A DNA stretch of 64,000 bases from Bog-532 sp963830385 (GTDB lineage: Bacteria > Actinomycetota > Actinomycetes > Streptosporangiales > Streptosporangiaceae). The notes beneath the pieces were generated by a model that was not told where the DNA came from, did no database searches, and saw nothing but the letters and a program-made list of their open reading frames with translations. The stretch lies in the NCBI GenBank assembly GCA_963830385.1, contig CAWHMD010000006.1, positions 434,001 through 498,000 on the forward strand, in the 5' to 3' direction. The translations under genes were made by a program, and so were the position numbers. Numbering within the stretch: the first letter of the stretch is position 1; each line of letters starts with the position of its first letter. Positions 25,481-33,134 of this stretch are shown in pieces.

Positions 25481-25837
25481 TCAGTGGTAGGGGTGGTGCG
25501 GGATCGGCGCGTCATTGAGCTGCTGGTCGATGTCGACCAGAATCGCGTCACCCTCGACCTTGCAGGCGTAGACCGGCAGCTGGGGCACCTCGGGGATCCC
25601 GATCGAGTCGCCGGTGGTCAGGTCGAACCGCGAGTTGTGAGACGCGCAGACCAGGGTGTCGTCGTCCTGCACGGTGCCCTCGTGCAGCGGCTGCTGCTGG
25701 TGGGTGCACGTGTTGTGGACGGCGCGGACGTCTTCACCGTCCAGGCGGACCAGGCAGATCGGCTCCTTCAGCCCCTCGACGAACAGGGTCTCGCCCTCAT
25801 CCAGGTCATCGAGGTTGGCGACAACGACGTAGGCCAT
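25481..25837 (-). CDS. Rieske-type [2Fe-2S] ferredoxin
   Basis: 118 residues. Ligand boxes CTHQQQPLHEG and CASHNSRFDLTTGD give the Cys-x-His...Cys-x2-His set of a Rieske cluster, spaced as in non-haem oxygenase ferredoxins. It probably shuttles electrons to an oxygenase or reductase. It starts two bases after the stop of a larger Rieske/DUF2231 protein, so the two are co-transcribed and may work together. No oxygenase alpha subunit is nearby. Confidence 0.92.
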   Translation of the reverse strand: MAYVVVANLDDLDEGETLFVEGLKEPICLVRLDGEDVRAVHNTCTHQQQPLHEGTVQDDDTLVCASHNSRFDLTTGDSIGIPEVPQLPVYACKVEGDAILVDIDQQLNDAPIPHHPYH

Positions 25838-25839
25838 GG

Positions 25840-26823
25840 CTATTTCCTTCCGGTGGCGCGGCGGCGGGAGGCGGGCTGGGTACCGCGGACTTCGATCCAG
25901 CCGTTGCGGGCCCGGGCGCGGATCAGCGGCTGCGGCTGGTGGGACGGGCCCCGGCGGACGGAGCCGTCGGGCAGGCAGTACTGCGATCCGTGCAGCGGGC
26001 AGGTCACCGTCAGGCCCTCAACGGTGCCCCGGCTGAGCAGGCCGGCCGCGTGGCTGCACAGGTTGTCCAGCGCGTACAGCGTGCCGTCGTGCCGGTACAG
26101 CAGGACCTGCCGCCCGTCGGCCAGCACGCCAGTGGGCACGTCGTCCGGCAGCTCGGCCTCTTCGATCACCCGTACCCAGCGACGCGGGCCGTCGGCCCCG
26201 GCCACCCGGCTGACCATGACCGCCTTGGCGAACACGAGGTGGCCACCCAGGTAGGCGGCGGCGCCGGTGACGGCCAGGCTGGCCGCACCCAGCCCCTGGG
26301 CGGAGCGCTTGTGACCGGTCAGCCGGGCCGCCAGCGAGACGCCCTGCAGCCCGAGGGCCGCCGTGTTGAGCACCCCGTGGAACAATCCGAGGCGCCGATC
26401 CTGATCGTCGCTGACAGTCCAGTCGACCACCCCGGTGGCCGCCGTCGCGACCGCGGCGGCGATGCCGGCCGCACTGAACAGGGCGGCCGGCTCGATCCCG
26501 CTCCGGGGAGCCGGGTCGCGGTCGGTGACGTCCAGGATCAGGGCGCCGGCCCACAACCCGATCGGCAGGTCGCTGAGCGCCGGGTGCAGCGGGTGACCGA
26601 GCCAGCGGCCGCCGTGCATCAGCTCCAGGACCGGATTGCCCTGATGCCGTTCGCGCCACGGGCCGAGCACGGCGGTCAGCTGATCGTTCAGCGTTCGGAT
26701 CCAGCCCCAGTTGTCGATGAGCTCGACGACGTCGTGGTGCCAGTTCGCCAGCTGATCCGCCGGCGCAGGCCCCGCGGGCGGGGCTGGACTTGGACCGCCG
26801 GCCTGGCCGGTGTCTGCTGACAT
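25840..26823 (-). CDS. DUF2231 membrane domain fused to a Rieske domain
   Basis: 327 residues. The first half is a DUF2231-type membrane domain with about four helices (LGHPLHPALSDLPIGLWAGALILDVTD, then AALFSAAGIAAAVATAATGVVDW, GVLNTAALGLQGVSLAARL and LGAASLAVTGAAAYLGGHLV). The C-terminal Rieske domain (about 215-315) has ligand boxes NLCSHAAGLLSRG and CPLHGSQYCLPDG. The HPLHPALSDLPIG histidines may bind haem or metal. The fusion suggests a membrane-bound electron-transfer protein, with the ferredoxin encoded downstream as partner (inference). Confidence 0.9.
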   Translation of the reverse strand: MSADTGQAGGPSPAPPAGPAPADQLANWHHDVVELIDNWGWIRTLNDQLTAVLGPWRERHQGNPVLELMHGGRWLGHPLHPALSDLPIGLWAGALILDVTDRDPAPRSGIEPAALFSAAGIAAAVATAATGVVDWTVSDDQDRRLGLFHGVLNTAALGLQGVSLAARLTGHKRSAQGLGAASLAVTGAAAYLGGHLVFAKAVMVSRVAGADGPRRWVRVIEEAELPDDVPTGVLADGRQVLLYRHDGTLYALDNLCSHAAGLLSRGTVEGLTVTCPLHGSQYCLPDGSVRRGPSHQPQPLIRARARNGWIEVRGTQPASRRRATGRK

Positions 26824-26904
26824 GCGCGGAGCGTACCCCGTCCGGGCCCCGCTGACCGTTTCATGCTGAGACAGCTGAGGCGTCAGGTAACTCCCATCCC
26901 CGAC

Positions 26905-28377
26905 TCACCCGGCCAGGTCCTCGCGCCGGACGCGGATCGCGACCACCGTGATGACCAGCGCCAGCAGCATGATCCCGGCCGAGACCAGGTAGCCCTGGGA
27001 GAACCCGGTGGCCAGCGCGTGGCTTGGCGCAGCGTGCGTGCGCAGGCTGTTGGCCACCGCGCTCCACGCCACCGTGCCCAGCACCGCCAGCCCGAGCGCA
27101 CCCCCGACCTGCTGGCCGGTGTTGAGCAGGCTGGAGGCCACGCCCGCGTCGTCGTCGGCCACCTTGGTCAGCGCGACCAGTGACCCGGGCACGAAGATCA
27201 GCCCCAGGCCCACCGCCGTCAGGATCATCGGGCCGAGCAGGCCGCTGGCGTAGTGGCTGTGCTCGTTGATCCGGGACAGCCAGAACATGCCACCGGTAGC
27301 GATCACGCTGCCGGTCACCAGCAGCGTCCGGGCGCCGATCCGGGTGATCAGCTGCGACGCTATCGCGGAGGCCACCATGATCCCGGCGACCATCGGCAGG
27401 TAGGCGGCGCCGGTGCGCAGCGCGCTGTACCCCCAGACGTCCTGCAGGAAGAGCGTGAGGAAGAAGAACATGCCGAACAGCGCGGTGCCCACGCAGAGGC
27501 TGATCAGGTAGGAGCCCGACCGGTCCCGGCTGCGCAGCACCCGCAGCGGCACCAGCGCGTTCCGGCTGCGCACCTCGATGAACCCGAAAGCGACCAGCAG
27601 CACCGCCGCGGCCGCCAGCGACACGATCACCCGGGTGTCATCCCAGTGCGACACGCCCTGCGGACTGGTGGCGGCGTTGGACAGGCCGTAGACGAGCGCG
27701 GCCAGGCCCAGGCTGCCGGTGATGGCGCCCGGCAGATCAAAAGCACCGCGACGGCGCGACGACTCGGGCAGCACCCGCGGCGCGGCCAGCGCGATGACCA
27801 GGCCGATCGGCAGGTTGACGAAGAACACCCAGCGCCAGCTGAGGTACTGGACCAGCAAGCCGCCAGCCAGGAGGCCGACCGCGCCGCCGGCCACGCTCAT
27901 GGCCGAGTACACGCCCATCGCCCGGTTGCGCGGTGGCCCCTCGGGGAAGGTGACCGCGATCAGCGACAGCGCGGTGGGGGCGGCGAGCGCGCCGCCGACG
28001 CCCTGCGCCGCCCGCGCCGCCAGCAGCCACGCCTGGCTGGTGGCGAACCCCCCGAGCAGGGACGCCAGTGAGAACAGGACAATGCCGGCGATGAAGACCC
28101 GGCGGCGTCCCAGCAGGTCGCCGGAGCGGCCACCGAGCAGCAGCAGCCCCCCGAAGGCCAGCGCGTAGGCGTTGACGACCCACTCGAGGTTGCTGCCGGA
28201 GAAGCCGAGCGCGCCCTGGATGTGCGGCAGGGCCACGTTGACGATGGTCGCGTCGAGCACGACCATGAGCTGCGCCGTCGCGATGACGGCGAGCGCCAGG
28301 CCCAGCCGTCGCGGCGGCCCCGTGATCGCGGCGGCCGGTGCCCCCGCGGTACTGACCTGTGACTGTGTGGCGGACAT
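26905..28377 (-). CDS. MFS drug efflux transporter, DHA2 (14-helix) type
   Basis: 490 residues from the ATG at 28377 (GGGAG seven bases upstream). It has 14 predicted helices. Motif C-like LMVVLDATIVNVALPHIQGALGFS begins TM1, motif A is GGRSGDLLGRRRVF, and GMFFFLTLFLQDVWGYSALRTGAAYLP marks the second half. EmrB/QacA-like H+-coupled export of toxic compounds is the usual role. It follows the secreted repeat protein gene by 88 bases and precedes the DUF2231-Rieske gene by 81 bases on the same strand, so it may fall under the BlaI-type operator upstream. Confidence 0.93.
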   Translation of the reverse strand: MSATQSQVSTAGAPAAAITGPPRRLGLALAVIATAQLMVVLDATIVNVALPHIQGALGFSGSNLEWVVNAYALAFGGLLLLGGRSGDLLGRRRVFIAGIVLFSLASLLGGFATSQAWLLAARAAQGVGGALAAPTALSLIAVTFPEGPPRNRAMGVYSAMSVAGGAVGLLAGGLLVQYLSWRWVFFVNLPIGLVIALAAPRVLPESSRRRGAFDLPGAITGSLGLAALVYGLSNAATSPQGVSHWDDTRVIVSLAAAAVLLVAFGFIEVRSRNALVPLRVLRSRDRSGSYLISLCVGTALFGMFFFLTLFLQDVWGYSALRTGAAYLPMVAGIMVASAIASQLITRIGARTLLVTGSVIATGGMFWLSRINEHSHYASGLLGPMILTAVGLGLIFVPGSLVALTKVADDDAGVASSLLNTGQQVGGALGLAVLGTVAWSAVANSLRTHAAPSHALATGFSQGYLVSAGIMLLALVITVVAIRVRREDLAG

Positions 28378-28465
28378 GACAATCTCCCTGGATCTGGGGC
28401 GAGGGCCCGGGCCTCCCGGCCGGTGGTGCGGCGAGGGCCGGCCCGGGCCGCGCGGTCGGACGCTG

Positions 28466-29002
28466 TCAGTAGCCGTAGCCGCCGCCACCGGACCCGGCCG
28501 GAGGCATCGGGCTGACCGGGGCCGCGCTGCTGGTGAGCTGGGCGAGGCCCGGGGTGGCCACGAAGAAGTCCTGGACTCCCTGGCCGGTCACCACGCCCAC
28601 GTGATCGCTGACGAAGGTGTACAGCGGGTGGCCGTTGTAGGTGACCTGCTGGCCGTTGACGTCGTTGAGCACCTTGAGCTGCCCGTTCAGTCCGGTGCCG
28701 GCCGGCGCCGCCGTCGAGGTCAGCGGCGGCCACTCCTGGGCCAGGCCCCCGCTGACGAACGACTTCGCGGCGGTGTCGGGCTTGTAGTAGTACAGGGGCT
28801 GGCCGGTGGCCGAGACCAGGATGGTCTCCAGCTTGCCGCCGACGGGCACCTGGGCGGTGCGCACGGTCGTGGCCGCCGCACTGTGGCCGGCGGCGGGCGC
28901 CGCGCTGGCCGTCGAGGTGCTGACCGTGGCGGCGGTGATACCGCCGGCGGCGGCCAGCACCGCCACACCGATGCCCGCGATCATGATTCTCGGGTGTTGC
29001 AT
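28466..29002 (-). CDS. Secreted protein with two COG4315/PF03640-type repeats
   Basis: 178 residues, ATG at 29002 after AAGGAG at good spacing. A signal peptide is clear: MQHPRIMIAGIGVAVLAAAGGITAATV, with AxA-type cleavage near residue 35. There is no lipobox Cys. Two secreted repeats follow: LETILVSATGQPLYYYKPD and VTYNGHPLYTFVSDHVG, with the typical W-P-P-L between. The C-terminus is a Gly/Tyr tail. Function unknown; relatives are exported and linked to envelope or redox stress. The gene sits directly behind the BlaI-type operator at 29031-29051. Confidence 0.9.
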   Translation of the reverse strand: MQHPRIMIAGIGVAVLAAAGGITAATVSTSTASAAPAAGHSAAATTVRTAQVPVGGKLETILVSATGQPLYYYKPDTAAKSFVSGGLAQEWPPLTSTAAPAGTGLNGQLKVLNDVNGQQVTYNGHPLYTFVSDHVGVVTGQGVQDFFVATPGLAQLTSSAAPVSPMPPAGSGGGGYGY

Positions 29003-29030
29003 GACTACTCCTTGAGCCGATGTGCATTTG

Positions 29031-29051
29031 TCTACTAATACGGTTAGTAGA
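29031..29051. promoter_or_regulatory. BlaI-type operator 1
   Basis: TCTACTAA-TACGG-TTAGTAGA, perfect 8-base arms, 29-49 bases upstream of the ATG of the secreted repeat protein gene. Same core as the other sites around the BlaI-family gene. Confidence 0.8.
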
Positions 29052-29088
29052 TGCGGAGGGATTGGCCCGGAGCGGAAAATGCCGAAGA

Positions 29089-29448
29089 TCAGCGCGGCGT
29101 CGCCTGGCCGACGGTGGCCAGGACGGCCACCGCCAGCAGGACCCCGAGAGCGGCGGTGGCGATGTCGAGCACCGTGTACGGGGAGTGAAAGCCGGACGCG
29201 GCGGCCTGCGGCCCGGAGGCGGCCCCGATCAGCAGTGCCGCCCAGGCCGCCCAGCGCCGGCGGCTCTCGCAGGCGTACGCGGTCCGCAAGCTCAGCACGG
29301 CCGCGGTGAGGGCCACCGCGACCAGCCCGGCCGGCGGCCCGCCCGGCCGGGCCAGCACCATCGCGACCCCGCACCGGGCCAGGTCCAGGACCGCGGCGGC
29401 CAGCAGCATGGCGGCGATCAGGCGCCGGCCCGGCAGGTGCGCGGTCAT
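29089..29448 (-). CDS. Small four-helix membrane protein coupled to an ECF sigma factor
   Basis: 119 residues with four hydrophobic segments and little else (RLIAAMLLAAAVLDLARCGVAMVL, LVAVALTAAVLSLRTAYA, WAAWAALLIGAAS, VLDIATAALGVLLAVAVLATV). Its ATG shares one base with the sigma factor stop (TGATG), so translation is coupled. In that position an anti-sigma factor would be expected, but there is no zinc-binding ZAS motif. It could be an unconventional membrane anti-sigma or simply a target gene. No family recognised. Confidence 0.82.
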   Translation of the reverse strand: MTAHLPGRRLIAAMLLAAAVLDLARCGVAMVLARPGGPPAGLVAVALTAAVLSLRTAYACESRRRWAAWAALLIGAASGPQAAASGFHSPYTVLDIATAALGVLLAVAVLATVGQATPR

Positions 29449-30008
29449 CAGGCCGCGGCTTCACGAGGCTGCGGCCGCGCCGGGTCCTGCAGCTGCGAGC
29501 GGAGCGCGTCCAGGGCGTAGTGGAGCCGGGATCGGGCCGTGCCGTGCGGTATCCCCAGCTGGCGCGCGACCATCGCCGTGGTACCCCCGCGATAGAAGGT
29601 CTCCACCAGCACCATCCGGTGCGCGGGGGACAGATTCTGCAGGGCGTCGGCCACCAGCTGCCGGTCCATGACCTGGCCGGACTCGTCATCGTGGCCGAGG
29701 TCCAGGTCGGGCCGGGCCTCCACCGTGACCGGCCGGGACCGCGCCCGCCGGTCGGCGTCGATGAGCAGGTTGCGCGCCACCCGGAACAGCCAGGGCCCGA
29801 CCATCCGGTCGTCGGCCGCGAGCTGCGGCAGGTGCCGCCAGGCCCGGATGAAGGTCTCCTGGACGATGTCATCCGTGCTGGCCAGGTCCGGACAGAACCG
29901 TTCGGCGTACCGGTACAGGGCCTTGGCGTAGCGCGAATACAGCTGGCGCATGGCGGCGTCGGCATCCTCAGCCAGGTCGCCGGGGGCAGCATCGGAGATG
30001 ACAGACAT
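29448..30008 (-). CDS. ECF sigma factor (SigL/SigK-like)
   Basis: 186 residues. Region 2: MRQLYSRYAKALYRYAERFCPDLASTDDIVQETFIRAWRHLPQL, with WLFRVARNLLID. Region 4: ALQNLSPAHRMVLVETFYRGGTTAMVARQLGIPHGTARSRLHYALDALRSQL, a close match to the SigL-type ECF group. The ATG lies inside the right arm of a BlaI-type palindrome and no ribosome site fits before it. A TATTAG box ends five bases upstream, so the transcript is probably leaderless and the repressor would cover the transcription start. Followed by a coupled small membrane protein. Confidence 0.93.
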   Translation of the reverse strand: MSVISDAAPGDLAEDADAAMRQLYSRYAKALYRYAERFCPDLASTDDIVQETFIRAWRHLPQLAADDRMVGPWLFRVARNLLIDADRRARSRPVTVEARPDLDLGHDDESGQVMDRQLVADALQNLSPAHRMVLVETFYRGGTTAMVARQLGIPHGTARSRLHYALDALRSQLQDPARPQPREAAA

Positions 30009-30034
30009 GACTACTAATACGGCTAGTAGTCATG
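30006..30034. promoter_or_regulatory. BlaI-type operator 2, overlapping the sigma factor start codon
   Basis: Arms CATGACTACTA (30006-30016) and TAGTAGTCATG (30024-30034) pair perfectly over 11 bases around a 7-base centre. The left three bases are the ATG of the sigma gene on the minus strand. The core is CTACTAA-TACGG-CTAGTAG, one change from operator 1. Confidence 0.8.
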
Positions 30035-30061
30035 AAGGGATTGGCCGGCCGGGCAATCCGT

Positions 30062-30090
30062 TTGCCTATCCTATGCGTATTAGTAGGCAA
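30062..30090. promoter_or_regulatory. BlaI-type operator 3 (imperfect), upstream of the BlaI gene
   Basis: Outer arms TTGCCTA and TAGGCAA pair perfectly with 15 bases between. The right half contains the conserved GTATTAGTAGG, while the left half is degenerate (CCTATCCTAT). It lies 42-70 bases before the repressor start, consistent with weaker autoregulation. Confidence 0.6.
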
Positions 30091-30131
30091 CGGCGGGAGG
30101 ACCGCCAGCGCGACTGAGGGCGGAGCCAGGG

Positions 30132-30509
30132 ATGCGTCAGCTGGGTGAGCTGGAAGCGACGATCATGGACCGATTGTGGGAATGGGGCAAGCCTGCCCTG
30201 GTCCGCGAGGTGGTCGAGGATCTGCGCGGCGACCGGCCACTGGCCTATACCACCGTGATGACGGTGATGGACAACCTGCACCGCAAGGGGTGGCTGCGGC
30301 GGGAGAAGGACGGCCGGGCCTGGCGCTATGAGCCCAGCCGCTCCCGGTCCGCGTACACGGTCGAGCTGATGAGCGACGCGCTCGGCGCCAACCCGGACCG
30401 GCGCGCGGCCCTGGCGCATTTCGTGCTCCAGATGAGCCCGCACGACGCCGAGCTGCTGCAGCAGGCGCTGGACCAGGCGCGCCCCTCGTCCGAGGGCGGG
30501 AAAAAGTGA
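30132..30509 (+). CDS. BlaI/MecI/CopY-family transcriptional repressor
   Basis: 125 residues. A winged helix of the BlaI family covers residues 1-80: LGELEATIMDRLWEWGKPALVREVVEDLRGDRPLAYTTVMTVMDNLHRKGWLRREKDGRAWRYEP. A helical dimerisation tail follows (ADDRRAALAHFVLQMSPHDAELLQQAL-like). Family members bind TACTA/TAGTA- or TACA/TGTA-type palindromes as dimers and are removed by cleavage or by a sensor peptidase. Here the M56 peptidase gene overlaps by four bases (GTGA), and matching palindromes lie before four transcription units. Confidence 0.95.
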   Translation: MRQLGELEATIMDRLWEWGKPALVREVVEDLRGDRPLAYTTVMTVMDNLHRKGWLRREKDGRAWRYEPSRSRSAYTVELMSDALGANPDRRAALAHFVLQMSPHDAELLQQALDQARPSSEGGKK

Positions 30510-31455
30510 CCATCGGGGCCGTGCTGCTGGCCTACGCGGTCGGCGTCGGCACGCTGAGCTCGAAGATGCTCGGCCGGGCGCGCTGGACGTCCCGGGCGCC
30601 CATGCTGGCCATCTTCACCTATCTGACCGCGGCCTGGTCGGTCCTGGCGGCGCTCGGGCTGGCCGGCCTCACTCTGGCGGTCCACACCACCGCGCTCGGC
30701 GGCGGGCTGAGTCACCTGATCGGGGCCTGCGTGATCCGGCTGCGCGACATGTACGCCACCCCCGGTGGCGCCGCCGCCGCCGGCCTTGGCCTGACCCTCA
30801 CCGGCGCGGTGCTGGCCCGCACGGCGTTCACCACCGTCACCCACGTGCGCGCCGTCCGCCAGCAGACCCGGCAGCACGCGCAGACCGCCCGGATGGTCGG
30901 GCGCCCCAGCCGGCCCTGGGGGCCACGCTGGTGGACCATCCCCAGCCCGCCGCCTACTGCGTGGCCGGCCCGCAGCCGACGGTGGTCCTCACCACCGGCG
31001 CGCTGCAAGCGCTGGATCCCGCCCAGCTGGAGGCGGTCCTGGCGCACGAGCGGGCGCACCTGGCAGGCCACCACCACCAGCTGGTGACGATGGCCAGGAT
31101 CGCCCGGCAGGTGCTTCCGTTCATGCCGCTCATGCGCGACGCGGACGCGCAGGTCACGCGGCTGGCCGAGATGCACGCCGACGACACCGCGCGACGCTCG
31201 CACGAGCCCGGCCCGCTGGCCACCGCCCTGGTCATCCTGGCCACACCCGCCGCTCCGGGGCCGGCCCTGGCGGCCGCCGCCACCGACGCGATCGGGCGCA
31301 TCCACCGGCTGCTGGGACCGGCCGAACCGCCGCTGGGACCGGTCCGCCGCCACCTGCTGCGGGCCGTCGTCGCCGCGCTCGCGCTGACCCCGGTGCTGCT
31401 CGCGCTGGCCCCGGCCGCGGTCGCGCTCGTGCTGGGCCGCGTGCCCGGCGCCTGA
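30506..31455 (+). pseudogene. M56-family (BlaR1/MecR1-like) membrane peptidase with a frameshift
   Basis: About 315 residues across two frames. The first frame has three hydrophobic helices (VLLAYAVGVGTLSSKML, MLAIFTYLTAAWSVLAALGLAGLTL, AAAAGLGLTLTGAVLAR). After an apparent single C loss near 30911-30920 the second continues LVDHPQPAAYCVAGPQPTVVLTTGALQALDPAQLEAVLAHERAHLAGHHHQ. HERAH is the HExxH zinc motif and AEMHADDTA supplies the third ligand region. A final helix (LLRAVVAALALTPVLLALAPAAVALVLG) ends the protein. It should be the membrane protease partner of the BlaI repressor. No penicillin-binding sensor domain follows. All catalytic parts are intact, so the frameshift may be an assembly error. 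Confidence 0.82.
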
Positions 31456-31552
31456 CTCACCCGGTGGCCTGACCCCTGGCTGACCCCGGCCGGCCACCTG
31501 GATCTCGCCGGGAACGGGAAAACCGGAAACCACGGGCACCTCTTTCTGAACA

Positions 31553-31587
31553 TTCCTTATCTACTAACCGTATTAGTAGATAAGGAA
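31553..31587. promoter_or_regulatory. BlaI-type operator 4 (perfect 35-base palindrome)
   Basis: Arms TTCCTTATCTACTAA and TTAGTAGATAAGGAA pair perfectly over 15 bases around the centre CCGTA. The site ends 26 bases before the ATG of the ABC1-kinase-like gene. It carries the same CTACTAA...TTAGTAG core as the other sites and is the longest and most symmetric of the set. Confidence 0.85.
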
Positions 31588-31613
31588 AACGAACCAGAAG
31601 GAGGGCGGTCCAG

Positions 31614-33119
31614 ATGACCGTCAGGCATCCGTACCAGCAAGAGACCGAAGCAGCAGCACTCCGGGAACGGCCGGTCCTGCCGACCGGCGCGCTCTGGCGT
31701 GCCAGCCGGCTGGCCGCGCTGCCGCTGCGGCACGCCGCGCGAACCGCGGCCGCCGCCAGCCGCCTGTCCCGGGCCACCGGTGACCAGATCGCCGCCCGTA
31801 CCGCCGAGCAGCTGTTCAGCACCCTGGGCGAGCTCAAGGGGGGCGCGGCGAAGCTCGGGCAGGCGATGGCGGTGTTCGAGGCGGCGATGCCCGAGGAGGC
31901 CGCCGCCCCCTACCGGTCGGCTCTGCGGCGGCTCACCGACTCGGCGCCGGCCATGCCCGCCGACGTCGCCCGCCGCATCGTCGCCGCCGACCTGTACGCC
32001 ACCTGCGGGCCCGGCTGGCAGGAGCGGCTGGTGGCGTTCGAGGACACCCCGGCCGCGGCCGCCTCGATCGGCCAGGTGCACCGCGGCCGGTGGCGGGACG
32101 ACGACGGCCAGATCGTCGAGGTGGCCGTGAAAGTGCAGTACCCGGGCGTCGGCAACGCCCTGCGCTCGGACCTGCGCCAGGGCCGGATGCTGGCCCGGGG
32201 CATGGCCCGGATCAGCGGGCTGAAGGTGTCCGAGCTGGCCGACGAGCTCGCCAGCCGGGTCGTCGAGGAGCTTGACTACGTACGCGAGGGCCGCGTCCAG
32301 GCCGAGGTGGCGGCCGCGTTCACCGACCACGTCCCGCTGGCGGTCGCCGCCGCGCGCGCGGCGGGCGCGCCCGAGCCACCCGGCCGCACCGACGTCACCG
32401 TCCCGGCCGTCCACCTGGCGGCGCCGCGGGTGCTGATCACGGGCTGGCTGGAGGGGGCGAGCCTGTCCACGCTGCTGGACGGGCGCATCGACCTGCTGCC
32501 CCCGGGCTGGCGCGAGCTCGGCCCCGGCGACGCGGCCGACCGGGCCGCTCACCTGCTCTCGCACGCCATCTTCGCGCCGGCTGCGTGCACCGGCTGGATG
32601 CACGCTGACCTGCATCCGGGTAACTTCCTGCTGCTGCCCGGGGGCCGGCTCGGCATGCTCGACTTCGGCGCGGTGGCCGCCATCCCGGGCGGCATCCCGG
32701 CACCGTTCGGGCAGTTCGCCGCCGCGGTGATCGCCGGCGACGGCCCGGCGGCGGTCAGCCTGGCCCGGCAGACCGGGTCACTTCCCGCCGGTGCGCAGGT
32801 CGATCCGCGGCTGATCACGGAGCTGCTGCACCCCATCGTGGCCACCGCCGCCACCGACACCTTCACCTACTCGCGGCCCTGGCTGCGCGGCGTCATGACC
32901 CACTTCGGCGAGCCACGCTTCAGCCCCGCGCTGCACAGCCTGACGCCGCCGGCGGAGTACGCCCTCGTCTGGCGGGCGACCCTGGCCGCCGCCGGGCTGT
33001 TCGCCCAGCTGGGCGCCACGGTCCCCACCCGCGCGTTCCACCTGGCCTACTCCCCCGGGTTCCGCGACGGGAGCCGGTGCGGCCGGGCAGGCGCGGTCGC
33101 GTGCGCGAGCGACGGCTAG
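31614..33119 (+). CDS. ABC1/UbiB/ADCK-family atypical kinase
   Basis: 501 residues. The family-specific KxGQ region is LGELKGGAAKLGQAMAVFEAAMPEEAAAPYRSALRRLTDSAP. The Ala-rich nucleotide loop is AAAASIGQVHRGRW, followed by the ATP-contact Lys in VEVAVKVQYPGV, VVEELDYVREGRVQ, the catalytic HADLHPGNFLLLP, and the DFGA metal site in LGMLDFGAVAAIPGG. UbiB proteins are membrane-associated ATPases linked to isoprenoid quinone or lipid metabolism. No quinone gene is adjacent. The strongest of the BlaI-type palindromes lies just upstream, an unusual regulation for this family. Confidence 0.93.
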   Translation: MTVRHPYQQETEAAALRERPVLPTGALWRASRLAALPLRHAARTAAAASRLSRATGDQIAARTAEQLFSTLGELKGGAAKLGQAMAVFEAAMPEEAAAPYRSALRRLTDSAPAMPADVARRIVAADLYATCGPGWQERLVAFEDTPAAAASIGQVHRGRWRDDDGQIVEVAVKVQYPGVGNALRSDLRQGRMLARGMARISGLKVSELADELASRVVEELDYVREGRVQAEVAAAFTDHVPLAVAAARAAGAPEPPGRTDVTVPAVHLAAPRVLITGWLEGASLSTLLDGRIDLLPPGWRELGPGDAADRAAHLLSHAIFAPAACTGWMHADLHPGNFLLLPGGRLGMLDFGAVAAIPGGIPAPFGQFAAAVIAGDGPAAVSLARQTGSLPAGAQVDPRLITELLHPIVATAATDTFTYSRPWLRGVMTHFGEPRFSPALHSLTPPAEYALVWRATLAAAGLFAQLGATVPTRAFHLAYSPGFRDGSRCGRAGAVACASDG

Positions 33120-33134
33120 CGGTAACGTTCCGGC

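Noticed and set aside
28990..29992. Apparent N-terminal extension of the secreted repeat protein through the sigma factor region
   Set aside because: It is an off-frame reading of the sigma factor; a signal peptide and AAGGAG place the start at 29002.
28466..33119. A classical beta-lactam resistance locus
   Set aside because: BlaI and M56 families are present, but there is no beta-lactamase or PBP2a-like gene and the M56 protein has no penicillin-sensing domain.
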